From: Micromonospora sp. U21
GTDB taxonomy: Bacteria > Actinomycetota > Actinomycetes > Mycobacteriales > Micromonosporaceae
DNA: 64,000 nt
NCBI RefSeq assembly: GCF_018070045.1
Contig: NZ_JAGPYK010000011.1
Span: forward strand, 124,001-188,000
Reading direction: 5' to 3'
The notes below the pieces were generated by a model. It saw only the letters and a program-made list of their open reading frames with translations, was not told the origin of the DNA and searched no databases. A program made the translations under genes and the position numbers. Positions 9,162-17,922 of this stretch are shown here, piece by piece; the first letter of the stretch is position 1, and each line of letters opens with the position of its first letter.

Positions 9162-10724
9162 GTGAGTTACCGGGACTGGGGACGCGGGGAGGACAGCCCG
9201 CGCGAGCGCCAGCCGACCGCCTCGTGGGGTGAGCGCATGCCATCCCTTCCGGTCGACCCGTACGACGAGGACGGGCGCTATCGCACCTCCAGCCGCCGGC
9301 GTGCACTGGACCGGGGGCAGGACGAGCCGGTCGACGCCTACCTGCCCCGGTGGGCACTGGAGTCGGGCGTCCGGCACGCTGACGGCGGTGGCCGCCACGC
9401 CGCCCCGGATGACGACGAGGCCCAGCCCGAGCTGCGAAGTTCCGGAGCTGACCGGCGGGCCAGCGAGACGACGAGCACCCGGCGGCTGGTCGGCGAGACG
9501 GGTTGGCGGGAGCGTCCGGCGATCGGCGCGGCGCCCGACTCGGACCACACCCGGGAGTGGACGCTCGACCGCCCACAGGGGCAGGGGTACGCCGGCCGCC
9601 GACGCGCCGACTCGGCGGAGGAGGAGCCGGTCTCCGGCGCGGTCCCGGACCGCCGCCCCCGCCGTGCGCCCGCCGGCCGTCCCCAGGTGATCTGGTCCGG
9701 CGGGGACCTGGAGCCCGCCCCGGCCGAGCCGGCGCCCCGCCGGGACGCGGACCGGCCCACCCGGCCCACGCGGCGCAGCCGCCGTTCGGCGGAGGAGTCC
9801 TGGACCCGCCCGGCGATCGACCCGTGGGAGCGCGGTTCCGAGCGGACGCCGGAACCCGACCCGTCGTACGCGCCTGCGGTGGACCCGTGGGACGCCTCGG
9901 GCGTGCACGCGTGGCCGCCGGTGGCCGATACGGACCGCACGGACCTGAGTGGGCAGTGGGCGCAGGCGGAGAGCATCGGTGGTTGGGAACTGTCCGACCG
10001 CACCGGCCAGTGGGAGCGGTCCGCGGTCGAGGACGACCAGTGGAACCGGACGGTCCCGCCGCGCTCCGACCGGTCAGCGGCGGAGGGTTGGCCGAGCCGG
10101 GACGACCGGTTCTGGTCCGGCACCCGGCTGGCCGATGACGATCCCCGCTGGACGGATCCGCCGACGTCGGCACCCCGGTCGCCGGTGGTGGGGTACACGG
10201 CCCCGCGCCCGCGCAGCGCACCCGTGCCGCGTGCTGCGCCGGTACCGCGTGGTGGTGGGCCACGACGCCGGGTGGAGCAACCGCAGGTCGGGGTGGCCTC
10301 GGTGCGCCGGCGCGTCGAGTCCGTGGCCACGGGTGGCTGGGCCCGGCGCCTGGAGGACGACCTGCTCGACCCGGATCCCGGTGGGTCCGTCCGGCCGATG
10401 CTGTACACCGCCGCCTGCTACCTGGTGCCGGCGATGCTGATCTTCGTCTGGCTGCTGACCCTGGACAGCCAGGCGCCGGCCGGGTGCGTCACCGACATCA
10501 GCGGGGGTGGGTGCGACTCGCCCCGGTCGCGCGCGTTGGAGTCGCTGCTCGCCGGCTCGCCCCGCTTCGGGTTGGCGCTGGTGAGCAGTCTGGTGGTGGC
10601 GGCGCTGCTGCGCCGGGTCGGTACGACGTGGCGCTCGGCCACCATCGCGCTCGCCGCCGCCGTGGTGGGCGGGGGTCTCTCCACGGTGTTGATCAGCGCG
10701 GTGACCGGTCAGCCGATCGGCTGA
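9162..10724 (+). CDS. Hypothetical protein, long disordered N-terminus, C-terminal membrane segments
   Basis: I do not recognise this 520-residue protein. Residues 1 to about 405 are rich in Arg, Asp, Pro, Ser and Trp, with recurring short units such as 'DPW', 'RSG/SSG' and 'RPQ', and look disordered and cytoplasmic. Residues about 412-520 hold three hydrophobic segments. The loop between the first two has two Cys (GCVTD and GCDSP) that could form a disulfide outside. The start is a GTG at 9162. It is transcribed away from dnaB and convergent with the ribosomal operon. Function is unknown; the layout suits a membrane-tethered scaffold. Confidence 0.7.
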   Translation: MSYRDWGRGEDSPRERQPTASWGERMPSLPVDPYDEDGRYRTSSRRRALDRGQDEPVDAYLPRWALESGVRHADGGGRHAAPDDDEAQPELRSSGADRRASETTSTRRLVGETGWRERPAIGAAPDSDHTREWTLDRPQGQGYAGRRRADSAEEEPVSGAVPDRRPRRAPAGRPQVIWSGGDLEPAPAEPAPRRDADRPTRPTRRSRRSAEESWTRPAIDPWERGSERTPEPDPSYAPAVDPWDASGVHAWPPVADTDRTDLSGQWAQAESIGGWELSDRTGQWERSAVEDDQWNRTVPPRSDRSAAEGWPSRDDRFWSGTRLADDDPRWTDPPTSAPRSPVVGYTAPRPRSAPVPRAAPVPRGGGPRRRVEQPQVGVASVRRRVESVATGGWARRLEDDLLDPDPGGSVRPMLYTAACYLVPAMLIFVWLLTLDSQAPAGCVTDISGGGCDSPRSRALESLLAGSPRFGLALVSSLVVAALLRRVGTTWRSATIALAAAVVGGGLSTVLISAVTGQPIG

Positions 10725-10750
10725 CCGGGCGCGGGCCCGACGACGGTACG

Positions 10751-10790
10751 CACGAGGGCCCGCACCGATCGCTCGGTACGGGCCCTCGTG
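10751..10790. terminator. Bidirectional terminator between the membrane gene and rplI
   Basis: A 12-bp perfect stem (10751-10762 with 10779-10790) is followed inward by one mismatch and a further 5-bp stem closing on a 4-base loop. It sits midway between two convergent genes and could serve both. Confidence 0.7.
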
Positions 10791-10805
10791 GTGGTGTCGC
10801 TGGTG

Positions 10806-11252
10806 TCAGCCCTGAACGACGTTCAGGTTGAACGACGCGGTCACCTCGGGGTGCAGCTTGATCTTCACCGGGTAGGTGCCGGTCGACTTGATGTGACCGG
10901 GCACCTCCAGCCGACGCCGGTCGAGGACCGGGCCGCCGGAGGACTTGACGGCGTCGACGATCTCGGCCGAAGTGACCGAGCCGAAGAGCCGACCGCCGTC
11001 GCCGGCGCGCGCCTTCAGGTTGACCTTGAGACCCTCGAGCTGACCCTTGACCTCGTTGGCGTGGTCGAGGTCGCGGATCTCACGAGCCGAGCGGGCCCGC
11101 TTGATGACCGTGACCTGCTTTTCCGCGCCCTTGGTCCAGGCGATCGCGAAGCCCTGCGGCAGCAGGTAGTTACGGCCGAAGCCGTCCTTGACCTCGACGA
11201 TGTCGCCCGGGGCACCGAGGCCGGACACTTCCTGAGTCAGGATGATCTTCAT
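10806..11252 (-). CDS. rplI: 50S ribosomal protein L9
   Basis: L9 binds 23S rRNA and sits at the base of the L1 stalk. The 148-residue product has the conserved N-terminus MKIILTQEVSGLGAPGDIVEVKDGFGRNYLLP, the basic connecting helix (about 41-75) and the C-terminal domain ending in the HPEVTASFNLNV stretch. Length is normal for the family. It is the last gene of the rpsF-ssb-rpsR-rplI operon, 14 bases after rpsR, with AGGAGG before the ATG. Confidence 0.98.
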   Translation of the reverse strand: MKIILTQEVSGLGAPGDIVEVKDGFGRNYLLPQGFAIAWTKGAEKQVTVIKRARSAREIRDLDHANEVKGQLEGLKVNLKARAGDGGRLFGSVTSAEIVDAVKSSGGPVLDRRRLEVPGHIKSTGTYPVKIKLHPEVTASFNLNVVQG

Positions 11253-11266
11253 ATCGGTGCCTCCTC

Positions 11267-11506
11267 TCAGCGGGTGGTGGCCGTGTACGGCAGGAGCGCC
11301 ATCTCACGGGCGTTCTTGACCGCACGGGCGATCTGCCGCTGCTGCTGCGAGGTCACGCCGGTCACCCGCCGAGCGCGGATCTTGCCGCGGTCGGAGATGA
11401 ACTTGCGCAGCAGCGCGGTGTCCTTGTAATCGATGTAGGTGATCCCGTCCTTGTCGAGCGGGTTCACCTTCTTCTTCGGCTTGCGAAGTGCCGCAGCCTT
11501 GGCCAT
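11267..11506 (-). CDS. rpsR: 30S ribosomal protein S18
   Basis: S18 pairs with S6 in the platform of the small subunit. The 79-residue product shows the family core: NPLDKDGITYIDYKDTALLRKFISDRGKIRARRVTG in pieces, then QQQRQIARAVKNAREMALLPYT. The frame is open 14 codons further upstream, but the ATG at 11506 gives the usual length and is preceded by AGGAG nine bases away. No CxxC zinc motif is present near the N-terminus, so this is the zinc-independent form of S18. It sits between ssb and rplI. Confidence 0.97.
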   Translation of the reverse strand: MAKAAALRKPKKKVNPLDKDGITYIDYKDTALLRKFISDRGKIRARRVTGVTSQQQRQIARAVKNAREMALLPYTATTR

Positions 11507-11547
11507 TGCTCGTGCTCCTGGTTTGCGATCGCGGGCGCTCGGCGCCA

Positions 11548-12069
11548 TTAGAACGGGGGCTCCTCGTCGAAGTTGCCGCCCGAACCGGCACGCGCGGGAG
11601 AGGGTGCGGCCGAAGCCCAGGGGTCGTCGAAGTTGCCTCCGCCGCCACCCTGACCACCACCGCCACCGCTACCGCCACCGAAGCCGCCACCGCCACCGCC
11701 GGAGCGGGACATTTTCTGCACCTTCGCCGTGGCGTAGCGCAGCGACGGGCCGATCTCGTCGACCTCAAGCTCGATGACGGTGCGCTTCTCACCCTCGCGG
11801 GTCTCGTAGGACCGCTGCCGGAGCCGGCCCGACACGATCACCCGAGCGCCGCGCTGCAGCGACTCGGCGACGTGCTCGGCGGCCTGCCGCCAGACGGTGC
11901 AAGCGAGGAACAGCGGCTCGCCGTCCTTCCACTCGCCCGACGCCTTGTCCAAGAAACGGGGCGTCGAGGCGACTCGGAACTTGGCGACCGCCGCCCCGGA
12001 GGGGGTGAACCGCAACTCGGGGTCATCGGTCAGATTGCCGATGACCGTGATGGTGGTGTCTCCTGCCAT
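11548..12069 (-). CDS. ssb: Single-stranded DNA-binding protein SSB
   Basis: SSB coats single-stranded DNA and recruits replication and repair proteins. The 173-residue product has the OB-fold (about 1-110; GDTTITVIGNLTDDPELRFTPSG, then VWRQAAEHVAESLQRGARVIV). A Gly-rich linker of about 30 residues follows. The acidic C-terminal tip ends EEPPF, a variant of the usual DDxPF partner-binding tip. I chose ATG 12069 over a GTG six codons upstream because GAGGAG lies just before it. Its place between rpsF and rpsR is the standard bacterial arrangement. Confidence 0.97.
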   Translation of the reverse strand: MAGDTTITVIGNLTDDPELRFTPSGAAVAKFRVASTPRFLDKASGEWKDGEPLFLACTVWRQAAEHVAESLQRGARVIVSGRLRQRSYETREGEKRTVIELEVDEIGPSLRYATAKVQKMSRSGGGGGGFGGGSGGGGGQGGGGGNFDDPWASAAPSPARAGSGGNFDEEPPF

Positions 12070-12165
12070 GACCATCTCCTCGCGCACTCAGCGTCTCGTC
12101 GTACAGGCTCGCAGAGCCGTATGACAGAGCCGCGGAGGCTGATCCGGGCGAACCGGGTTGAATGC

Positions 12166-12456
12166 TTAGCGCATCTCCGGCCGGATGACCTTGGTGCGCA
12201 GCACGGACTCGTTGAGCCGGAGCTGACGGTCCAGCTCGGCCACCGCGGCAGGCGTGGCCTGCAGGTCGACGACGGCGTAGATGCCCTCGGCCTTTTTGTT
12301 GATCTCGTACGCGAGGCGCCGGCGGCCCCACACGTCGGTCTTCTCAACCGAGCCACCCGCGGTCCGGATCACGTTCAGGTACGTGTCGAGCGACGGGGCG
12401 ACGGTGCGTTCCTCGAGGCTGGGGTCGAGGATCACCATTACTTCGTAATGACGCAA
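12166..12456 (-). CDS. rpsF: 30S ribosomal protein S6, TTG start
   Basis: S6 binds S18 in the small-subunit platform. The 96-residue product begins MRHYEVMVILDPSLEERTV and contains DVWGRRRLAYEINKKAEGIYAV, both typical of S6. The start codon is TTG at 12456, read from the family N-terminus, with a full AGGAGGTG ten bases upstream. The strong ribosome site probably offsets the weak codon. It is the first gene of the rpsF-ssb-rpsR-rplI operon. Confidence 0.97.
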   Translation of the reverse strand: MRHYEVMVILDPSLEERTVAPSLDTYLNVIRTAGGSVEKTDVWGRRRLAYEINKKAEGIYAVVDLQATPAAVAELDRQLRLNESVLRTKVIRPEMR

Positions 12457-13094
12457 GACGTGCTCACCTCCTGTGGGCTAAGCGGCCACGGTCCTTCCGT
12501 GGCAGGAGGTCGTGCGTCGCTGCCCGCACGTACCGGGGGAACCCGGCCGGACGCGGACAACCTGACCAGGATACCCGGTCCGAACGATCATGCCTGTGGT
12601 GGTGGGCCCAGCGCCCGGACGTGCCGACGGGAGCCCACCATCCGACCGTCACCGGTCAGTGGTGGACCCCCGTCAACGAGGCCGCGGGGCGTCCCGTCCG
12701 CATTCCTTGGGTGGGACCTGGGGAGGAACGACCACACCGATGAGGTTGGACCGAAGACGCCCCGCGGAGCTTTATCGTGTTGTTATCTGACGATACAACG
12801 GCTCTAGTACCTTGTCGGGGGAAAAAGCACAAATTTCCGAGATTCTTCATCGGCCGGATCCGGTGTGTCGAGAGGGCCGCCCCCGCCACGCCGGGCCGCG
12901 CGGCGGGGGTGACCTCGCTGTCGGTCCGTCGACCACCGACTGCCGTACGCGGCGTTCGCGCCACCGACGGCACCGGCGCTGGCCGCCGACTCCATCCCAT
13001 CAACGATCGTCGGTCCGTTCGGTGACGCCACTGACGACGACACCGCACCGGCCGGTCGCCCCACCCGTCCGGGTCGCGACGTAGGCTCGCTCGC
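12457..13094. promoter_or_regulatory. rpsF leader and promoter region, divergent from nfo
   Basis: No gene is evident in these 638 bases. In the rpsF direction there is a hairpin (12486-12491 with 12497-12502, CCACGG arms) 30 bases upstream of the TTG. A 12-bp perfect inverted repeat spans 12682-12693 and 12756-12767. A candidate leftward promoter lies at 12804-12832: -10 TACTAG (12804-12809) and -35 TTGTGC (12827-12832) on the minus strand, 17 bases apart. The patch 12770-12850 is clearly AT-richer than its surroundings. A long structured leader, or a separate small RNA, would fit. Neither is proven. Confidence 0.4.
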
Positions 13095-13886
13095 ATGCGT
13101 ATCGGAGCCCACGTCGATTCGACCGACCCGCTGGCGGAGGCGGCCGCCCGGTCCGCCGACACCGTGCAGTTCTTCCTCTCCGACCCGCAGGGGTGGAAGG
13201 CGCCCAAGCCTCGGGAGGACGCCGAGCGGCTGCGTGCGGCCGAGGTCGACCTCTACGTGCACGCGCCATACGTGATCAACGTGGCCACCCTCAACAACCG
13301 CATCCGGATCCCCAGCCGCAAGCTGCTGCTCGGGCACGCGAACGCGGCCGCCGCGATCGGCGCCAAGGGCCTGATCGTCCACGGTGGGCACGTCAACGCC
13401 GGGGACGACCTGGCCGTGGGCTTCGACAACTGGCGCAAGACATTCGCGTATGCGGCCGACTCCGGCGGCTTCGGCGTCCCCGTCCTGATCGAAAACACCG
13501 CCGGCGGCGACAACGCGTGCGCCCGCCGGCTGGACGCGTTGGCCCGCCTCTGGGACGCCATCGGCGACCACGAGGTCGGCTTCTGCCTGGACACCTGCCA
13601 CGCGTACGCCGGCGGCGAGGAGCTGCTCGGCCTGGTCGACCGGGTCAAGGCGATCACCGGGCGGATCGACCTGGTGCACGCCAACAACTCCAAGGGCGGG
13701 TTCAACTCCGGCCAGGACCGGCACGACAACCTGGGCGGCGGGACGATCGACCCGGAGCTGGTGGTGGCGGTGATCCGGGCGGCCGGGGCGCCGATGGTCG
13801 TCGAGACTCCGGGAGGTGTCTCCGGCCAGGCCGCCGACATCGACTTCCTCCGCCAGCAGCTCGGGACGGAGAGCACGGCAGCATGA
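13095..13886 (+). CDS. nfo: Endonuclease IV-type AP endonuclease (deoxyribonuclease IV)
   Basis: Endonuclease IV cuts DNA 5' to abasic sites in base-excision repair. The 263-residue product has the family TIM-barrel signatures in order: RIGAHVD at the start, YVHAPYVINVAT (His, about 54-65), LIVHGGHV (His, about 94-101), ENTAGG (Glu), FCLDTCHAYA (Asp, His), the HANNSKGGFNSGQDRHDNLGGG stretch in parts (His, Asp, His), and VVETPG near the end (Glu). These supply the three-zinc ligand set. It is slightly shorter than E. coli Nfo. Its stop overlaps the start of the next gene (ATGA), so the two are translationally coupled. Confidence 0.93.
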   Translation: MRIGAHVDSTDPLAEAAARSADTVQFFLSDPQGWKAPKPREDAERLRAAEVDLYVHAPYVINVATLNNRIRIPSRKLLLGHANAAAAIGAKGLIVHGGHVNAGDDLAVGFDNWRKTFAYAADSGGFGVPVLIENTAGGDNACARRLDALARLWDAIGDHEVGFCLDTCHAYAGGEELLGLVDRVKAITGRIDLVHANNSKGGFNSGQDRHDNLGGGTIDPELVVAVIRAAGAPMVVETPGGVSGQAADIDFLRQQLGTESTAA

Positions 13887-16162
13887 CCACCGGACAGCCC
13901 GGGACCGGGAGCGCCCGGCCCACCCCCACCGGGGACGCCAGGATCCGGCCGGCGACCCCGGCCGCCGCGGGCGCCCCCACCCCGGCGGCGCGCACCGCCG
14001 CCACGGCCTCCGACACCACGACCGCCGCTGCCGGCAAGGACCGCCCGGTCCGGAGCGACGGTACGACGGCCAGCGCCGCCACGGACAATGCCGCGAAAGC
14101 CGCCACCCCCACGAACGACGGCCCCGGGTCCGGTCCCGAAAAGATCGACGGCCCTGAGCCCAGCGAGGCCAAGGACGGCGCGGCCACGGGAAGCGCGGCC
14201 AGGGACGATGCGGCCAAGGACGATGCGGCCACGGGCGACGCGACGACGGGCGATGCGACCACGGGCGGCACCCGCAAGGAAAATGCGGCCAAGGGCAGCG
14301 ACACGACCGAGGGCGAGAAGGCCGAGGGCGAGAAGACCGGCGACGCCGACGGTTCGGTGAAGACCGATGGTGAGGCGAAGTCGGTGGGGTCCGAGCGCTG
14401 GGAGGCGTTCGCCTCCGCGCCGGAGCCGGTGCCCTCCCGGCTCAGCCGGGCGGCCCGCGCCGTCGGCCGGTTCCTGATCCACGAGTGGACCCTGGCGAGC
14501 CTCGGCGCGCTGGCGTTGGCCGTGCTGATGACCTGGCCGACGCTGCGCTACCCGCGCTACACCCTTCCGCAGGATTACTGGGACCCGAGCCTGCAGGCCT
14601 GGCAGATGGCCTGGTCCGGGCACATCCTGCTGACCGAGCCCGCGCGTCTGTGGCAGTCCAACACGTTCTTTCCCGAGCTGTGGAGCTTCGCGTTCTCCGA
14701 CACGCTGCTCGGCTACGCCCCGGCCGGGATGCTCGGCAGCGGCCCCGAGGACGCGGTGCTGCGCTACAACATCATGTTCGTGCTGGCGCACGCGCTCGCC
14801 ACGCTCGGGGCGTACGCGTTGGCCCGGCAGCTCGGCGCGGGCCGGATCGGCGCCGCGGTCGCCGGCGTCGCCTACACCTACGCGCCGTGGTTGCTGGCCC
14901 AGGCCGGGCACCTGCACGTGCTCTCCAACGGCGGGATCCCGCTGGCGCTGGCCATGCTGGCGCGCGGGCACGGCTGGTCGCTGCGGCACGGCTACCGGCC
15001 CGAGCGTCGGCACGACGGCTGGGTCTACGCCGGCTGGCTGGTGGCGGCCTGGCAACTGAGCCTCGGCTTCGGCATCGGTCTGCCGTTCGCGTACTTCCTG
15101 GCCGGCGCGGTGCTGGTCGCGGCCGTTCTCTTCTACGCGCGGCGGCTCCGCACCGGTCAGGCCCTGCCGTTCGGCCGCCGGCTGCTCGTCGCGAACCTGG
15201 TCGGCGGGATGCTCTTCGCCGGGGTGGGTCTGCTCATGGCGATCCCGTACTTCAAGGTGACCGAGCTGCACCCGTACGCCGAGCGCACGATCGGCGACAT
15301 CAGCATCTTCTCGCCGCCGGCGTCCGGCTTCGTGACCGCGCCCGCGGAGTCACGGATCTGGGGTGGGCTGCACGAGGGCGCCCGAGCGGCGCTGCCGTGG
15401 CACCCGGAGATGACCCTGCTGCCAGGCTTCGTGCTCTACGCGCTGGCCGCCGGCGGGCTTGTCTTCTCGGTCTGGCGGCTGCGTCACCGACTGCTGCTGC
15501 TCGTCGGGGTGCTGGTGACCATGGCCTTCGCGATGGGCACCCGCTTCTTCGACGGCAGCTTCACCTACGTCCCGCTCTTCGAGCACGCACCCGGCTGGAA
15601 CGCGCTGCGTACCCCGAGCCGGTTGATGCTCTGGACCACGCTGCTGCTCGCCCTGCTCGCTGCGGGCGCGGTCACCGCCCTCACCGAACGCGTCCGCGAG
15701 CTGGCCGCGCAGCGGATCCCGTCCTGGCCGGGGCCGTGGCTGCGCCTGGCCACCCTGCTGCCGCTGCTGCTGGTCACCGTCGAGGGCCTGAACACCACCC
15801 CGCATCCGGTGGTGCCGACCCAACCGGCCGCGCTGCGCACGGTGGAGGGGCCGCTGCTGGTGCTGCCCAGCAACCAGAGCCTGGACCAGCACGTGATGCT
15901 CTGGTCCACCAGCGGGTTCCCGGACGTGGTGAACGGCGGCAGCGGCTTCACCCCGCGCCAGCTCGACGACGTCCGCCGGGTGACTCAGTCGTTCCCCGAC
16001 CAGACCAGCGTCGACTACCTGCGCACGCTCGGCGTCCGCACGGTGGTGCTGCTGCGCGGGCAGGTCGTCGGAACGCCCTGGGAGATCACCATCGACGCGC
16101 CGGTCGACGCGCTCGGCGTCAGTCGGCAGGAGGTCGACGGAGCCGTGGTCTACCGGCTCTGA
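13883..16162 (+). CDS. Large GT-C-like polytopic membrane protein with low-complexity N-terminus
   Basis: This 759-residue protein starts at ATG 13883, overlapping the nfo stop. Residues 1 to about 175 are cytoplasmic low complexity, dominated by Ala, Thr, Asp, Gly and Lys, with short near-repeats such as DDAAKDDAATGDATTGD. From about residue 200 there are ten or so hydrophobic segments. The first extracytoplasmic loop contains DYWDPSLQAWQMAW and WQSNTFFPE, and a later stretch has YAPWLLAQAGHLHVLSNG. This resembles membrane glycosyltransferases of GT-C type, with the acidic residue in the first loop as the possible catalytic base. The lipid donor and acceptor are unknown. The C-terminal 200 residues are soluble and outside. 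Confidence 0.78.
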   Translation: MTTGQPGTGSARPTPTGDARIRPATPAAAGAPTPAARTAATASDTTTAAAGKDRPVRSDGTTASAATDNAAKAATPTNDGPGSGPEKIDGPEPSEAKDGAATGSAARDDAAKDDAATGDATTGDATTGGTRKENAAKGSDTTEGEKAEGEKTGDADGSVKTDGEAKSVGSERWEAFASAPEPVPSRLSRAARAVGRFLIHEWTLASLGALALAVLMTWPTLRYPRYTLPQDYWDPSLQAWQMAWSGHILLTEPARLWQSNTFFPELWSFAFSDTLLGYAPAGMLGSGPEDAVLRYNIMFVLAHALATLGAYALARQLGAGRIGAAVAGVAYTYAPWLLAQAGHLHVLSNGGIPLALAMLARGHGWSLRHGYRPERRHDGWVYAGWLVAAWQLSLGFGIGLPFAYFLAGAVLVAAVLFYARRLRTGQALPFGRRLLVANLVGGMLFAGVGLLMAIPYFKVTELHPYAERTIGDISIFSPPASGFVTAPAESRIWGGLHEGARAALPWHPEMTLLPGFVLYALAAGGLVFSVWRLRHRLLLLVGVLVTMAFAMGTRFFDGSFTYVPLFEHAPGWNALRTPSRLMLWTTLLLALLAAGAVTALTERVRELAAQRIPSWPGPWLRLATLLPLLLVTVEGLNTTPHPVVPTQPAALRTVEGPLLVLPSNQSLDQHVMLWSTSGFPDVVNGGSGFTPRQLDDVRRVTQSFPDQTSVDYLRTLGVRTVVLLRGQVVGTPWEITIDAPVDALGVSRQEVDGAVVYRL

Positions 16163-16181
16163 TGCGGCTGGCGTCGAGGGC

Positions 16182-16257
16182 GGGTTTGCGGGGGAGCCCG
16201 CCCGGCTCCGGGCGGTCAGGCTTGATCCCTGCGCCGGGCGGGCTCCCCCGCAAACCC
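16182..16257. terminator. Long bidirectional terminator between convergent genes
   Basis: A 24-bp perfect inverted repeat pairs 16182-16205 with 16234-16257 across a 28-base loop. It lies 20 bases after the rightward gene and 33 bases after the end of the leftward gene. No T-tract is present. Its length and perfection make it the strongest hairpin in the window. Confidence 0.8.
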
Positions 16258-16289
16258 TGACGTCGCCAGGCCGCGTGGATCCTTGCGGA

Positions 16290-17798
16290 TCAGGTGGTGG
16301 TGGCGGGCTCGCGTGAGGGTTCACTGGTCGTCGCTCGGTGGCGCCAGCGGTCCAGCCAGGGGGCGTCCGGAGCGCCGTCGAGCACGCCGCCGTCCGGGTC
16401 GTCCGGGTAGGTGGCCCGCACCGCGTCCCGCTCGGGGTGCAGGATCTCCCGGACGATCAGCACGCAGAGCACCACCACAGTGGTCAGCCGCAACGTGGCG
16501 GCCAGCACGAACACGCCCTCCGGGAAGACCGGTCGGCTGGTCGCCGCGCCGAGCAGTTCGCCGTAGAAGGCGACGAAGTAGCAGACCTCGGCGAACTGCC
16601 AGGCCAGGATGGCGCCCCACTTCGGGCGGGCCAGCACCACGAGTGGCAGCAGCCAGAGCACGAACTGCTGGGACCAGACCTTGCTGAAGATGAGGAACGC
16701 GGCGACGACCAGGAAGGCGAGCTGGGCCAGCCGCGGCCGGCGCGGCGCCCGCAGCGCGAGGACGGCCACGCCGAGGCAGGCGAGCCCGAACAGGGCGTAC
16801 GAGATGGTGTTGAGGGTGGGGATGTTGACGTTCAGCCACTCGAACGGGCCGAGCCGGGCGGGGTCGCCGCCGACCTTGCCGTCGAGGTAGCGCCCGATGT
16901 ACCAGAGCGTGCCCCAGTCGATGGGTCGGGTGCTGTTCAGCTCGAAGAACCGGTCCCAGTTCTCCCGATACGCCAGCGCGGGGTGCAGGTTCACCAGCAC
17001 CAGGGCGGCGATGGCGCTGGCAACCGCGATGAGCGCGGCGCGTAGCCGGGCGGCCCGCAGCGCCAGCACCAGGGTCGGACCGAGGATGAACAGTGGCCAG
17101 AGCTTCGCCGCGCCGGCGAGGCCGAGCAGCACTCCGGCCACCGCCGGTCGTTTCCGGGCCCAGGCCAGCAGGCCGAACGCGGCCAGCCCGATGGCGAGCA
17201 GATCCCAGTTGACGGTGGCGGTGAGCACCAGCGCCGGGGCGAGCGCGAACAATGCGGCGTCCCAGGGTCGTCGACGACGCAGCGCCAGGATCACCGCCAC
17301 TGTGGCCACCGCGAGGGCGCCCAGCACCAGTGCGTTGAGGTTGTAGAACCACTGGCCCTGGTTGATGCTCGGGTCGCCGTCGCCGAGGGCGTGCACCGGC
17401 AGGCCCAGCGCCCCCATGAAGTAGCCGGTCAGCACTGGGTACTCGACCGGGTGGTCGCGGTAGGGCACCTTGCCCTCGTTGAGCCCTTCGGCGTAGTAGA
17501 GGGCGAGCACGTCGGTGTAGCAGAACCGGGTGTACTGGGTGTTGTTCTGCCAGGCGCCGTCCTGGCACGGTGACTTCTGCACCCAGTGCAGAGCAAGCGT
17601 GAGGCAGGTCAACGCCAGCACGATCCGGACGGCGGTCCAGAACCGGCGCTTTTGGCCGGCCGGCCGGTTCAGTGCCGTCGCGTGGTCGCCCAGCGGCCCG
17701 CCGATCACGCCGGAGATGCCGCGGACGAACCCGTCGGAGCGGGACGGGTGGTCGGTGGTTCCGGCGTCGTCGATGCCGGGCGTCGACTGGGTGCTCAT
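16290..17798 (-). CDS. Glycosyltransferase family 87-like membrane protein
   Basis: This 502-residue protein has about eleven membrane segments and fits the GT87 (DUF2029) mannosyltransferases that use polyprenyl-phosphate-mannose. After a first membrane helix (about 55-75) comes an outside loop with Cys residues, FCYTDVLALYY and HPVEYPVLTG. The Asp/Glu in this loop is where the catalytic acidic residue of the family sits. The later VLLGLAGAAKLWPLFILGP stretch is a GT87 hallmark. I chose ATG 17798 because the 55 codons upstream lack family likeness and run into the terminator region. It follows the PBP gene with 124 bases and a hairpin between, so it may be separately transcribed. Confidence 0.85.
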   Translation of the reverse strand: MSTQSTPGIDDAGTTDHPSRSDGFVRGISGVIGGPLGDHATALNRPAGQKRRFWTAVRIVLALTCLTLALHWVQKSPCQDGAWQNNTQYTRFCYTDVLALYYAEGLNEGKVPYRDHPVEYPVLTGYFMGALGLPVHALGDGDPSINQGQWFYNLNALVLGALAVATVAVILALRRRRPWDAALFALAPALVLTATVNWDLLAIGLAAFGLLAWARKRPAVAGVLLGLAGAAKLWPLFILGPTLVLALRAARLRAALIAVASAIAALVLVNLHPALAYRENWDRFFELNSTRPIDWGTLWYIGRYLDGKVGGDPARLGPFEWLNVNIPTLNTISYALFGLACLGVAVLALRAPRRPRLAQLAFLVVAAFLIFSKVWSQQFVLWLLPLVVLARPKWGAILAWQFAEVCYFVAFYGELLGAATSRPVFPEGVFVLAATLRLTTVVVLCVLIVREILHPERDAVRATYPDDPDGGVLDGAPDAPWLDRWRHRATTSEPSREPATTT

Positions 17799-17864
17799 GA
17801 AGAGGCATCCTGCCGTACGACCGGGGTGCGCGTCCCGTCCCGGCGCGCGGATCGGGTACGGAAA

Positions 17865-17905
17865 CGCCGCCGCCGGCCGGACAGGTCGTCCGGCCGGCGA
17901 CGGCG
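17865..17905 (-). terminator. Hairpin terminator after the PBP gene
   Basis: A 17-bp stem with one mismatch pairs 17865-17881 with 17889-17905 around a 7-base loop. It begins 18 bases after the PBP stop and lies before the GT87 gene start. Confidence 0.65.
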
Positions 17906-17922
17906 TCGTGCAGCGGTGCGGG

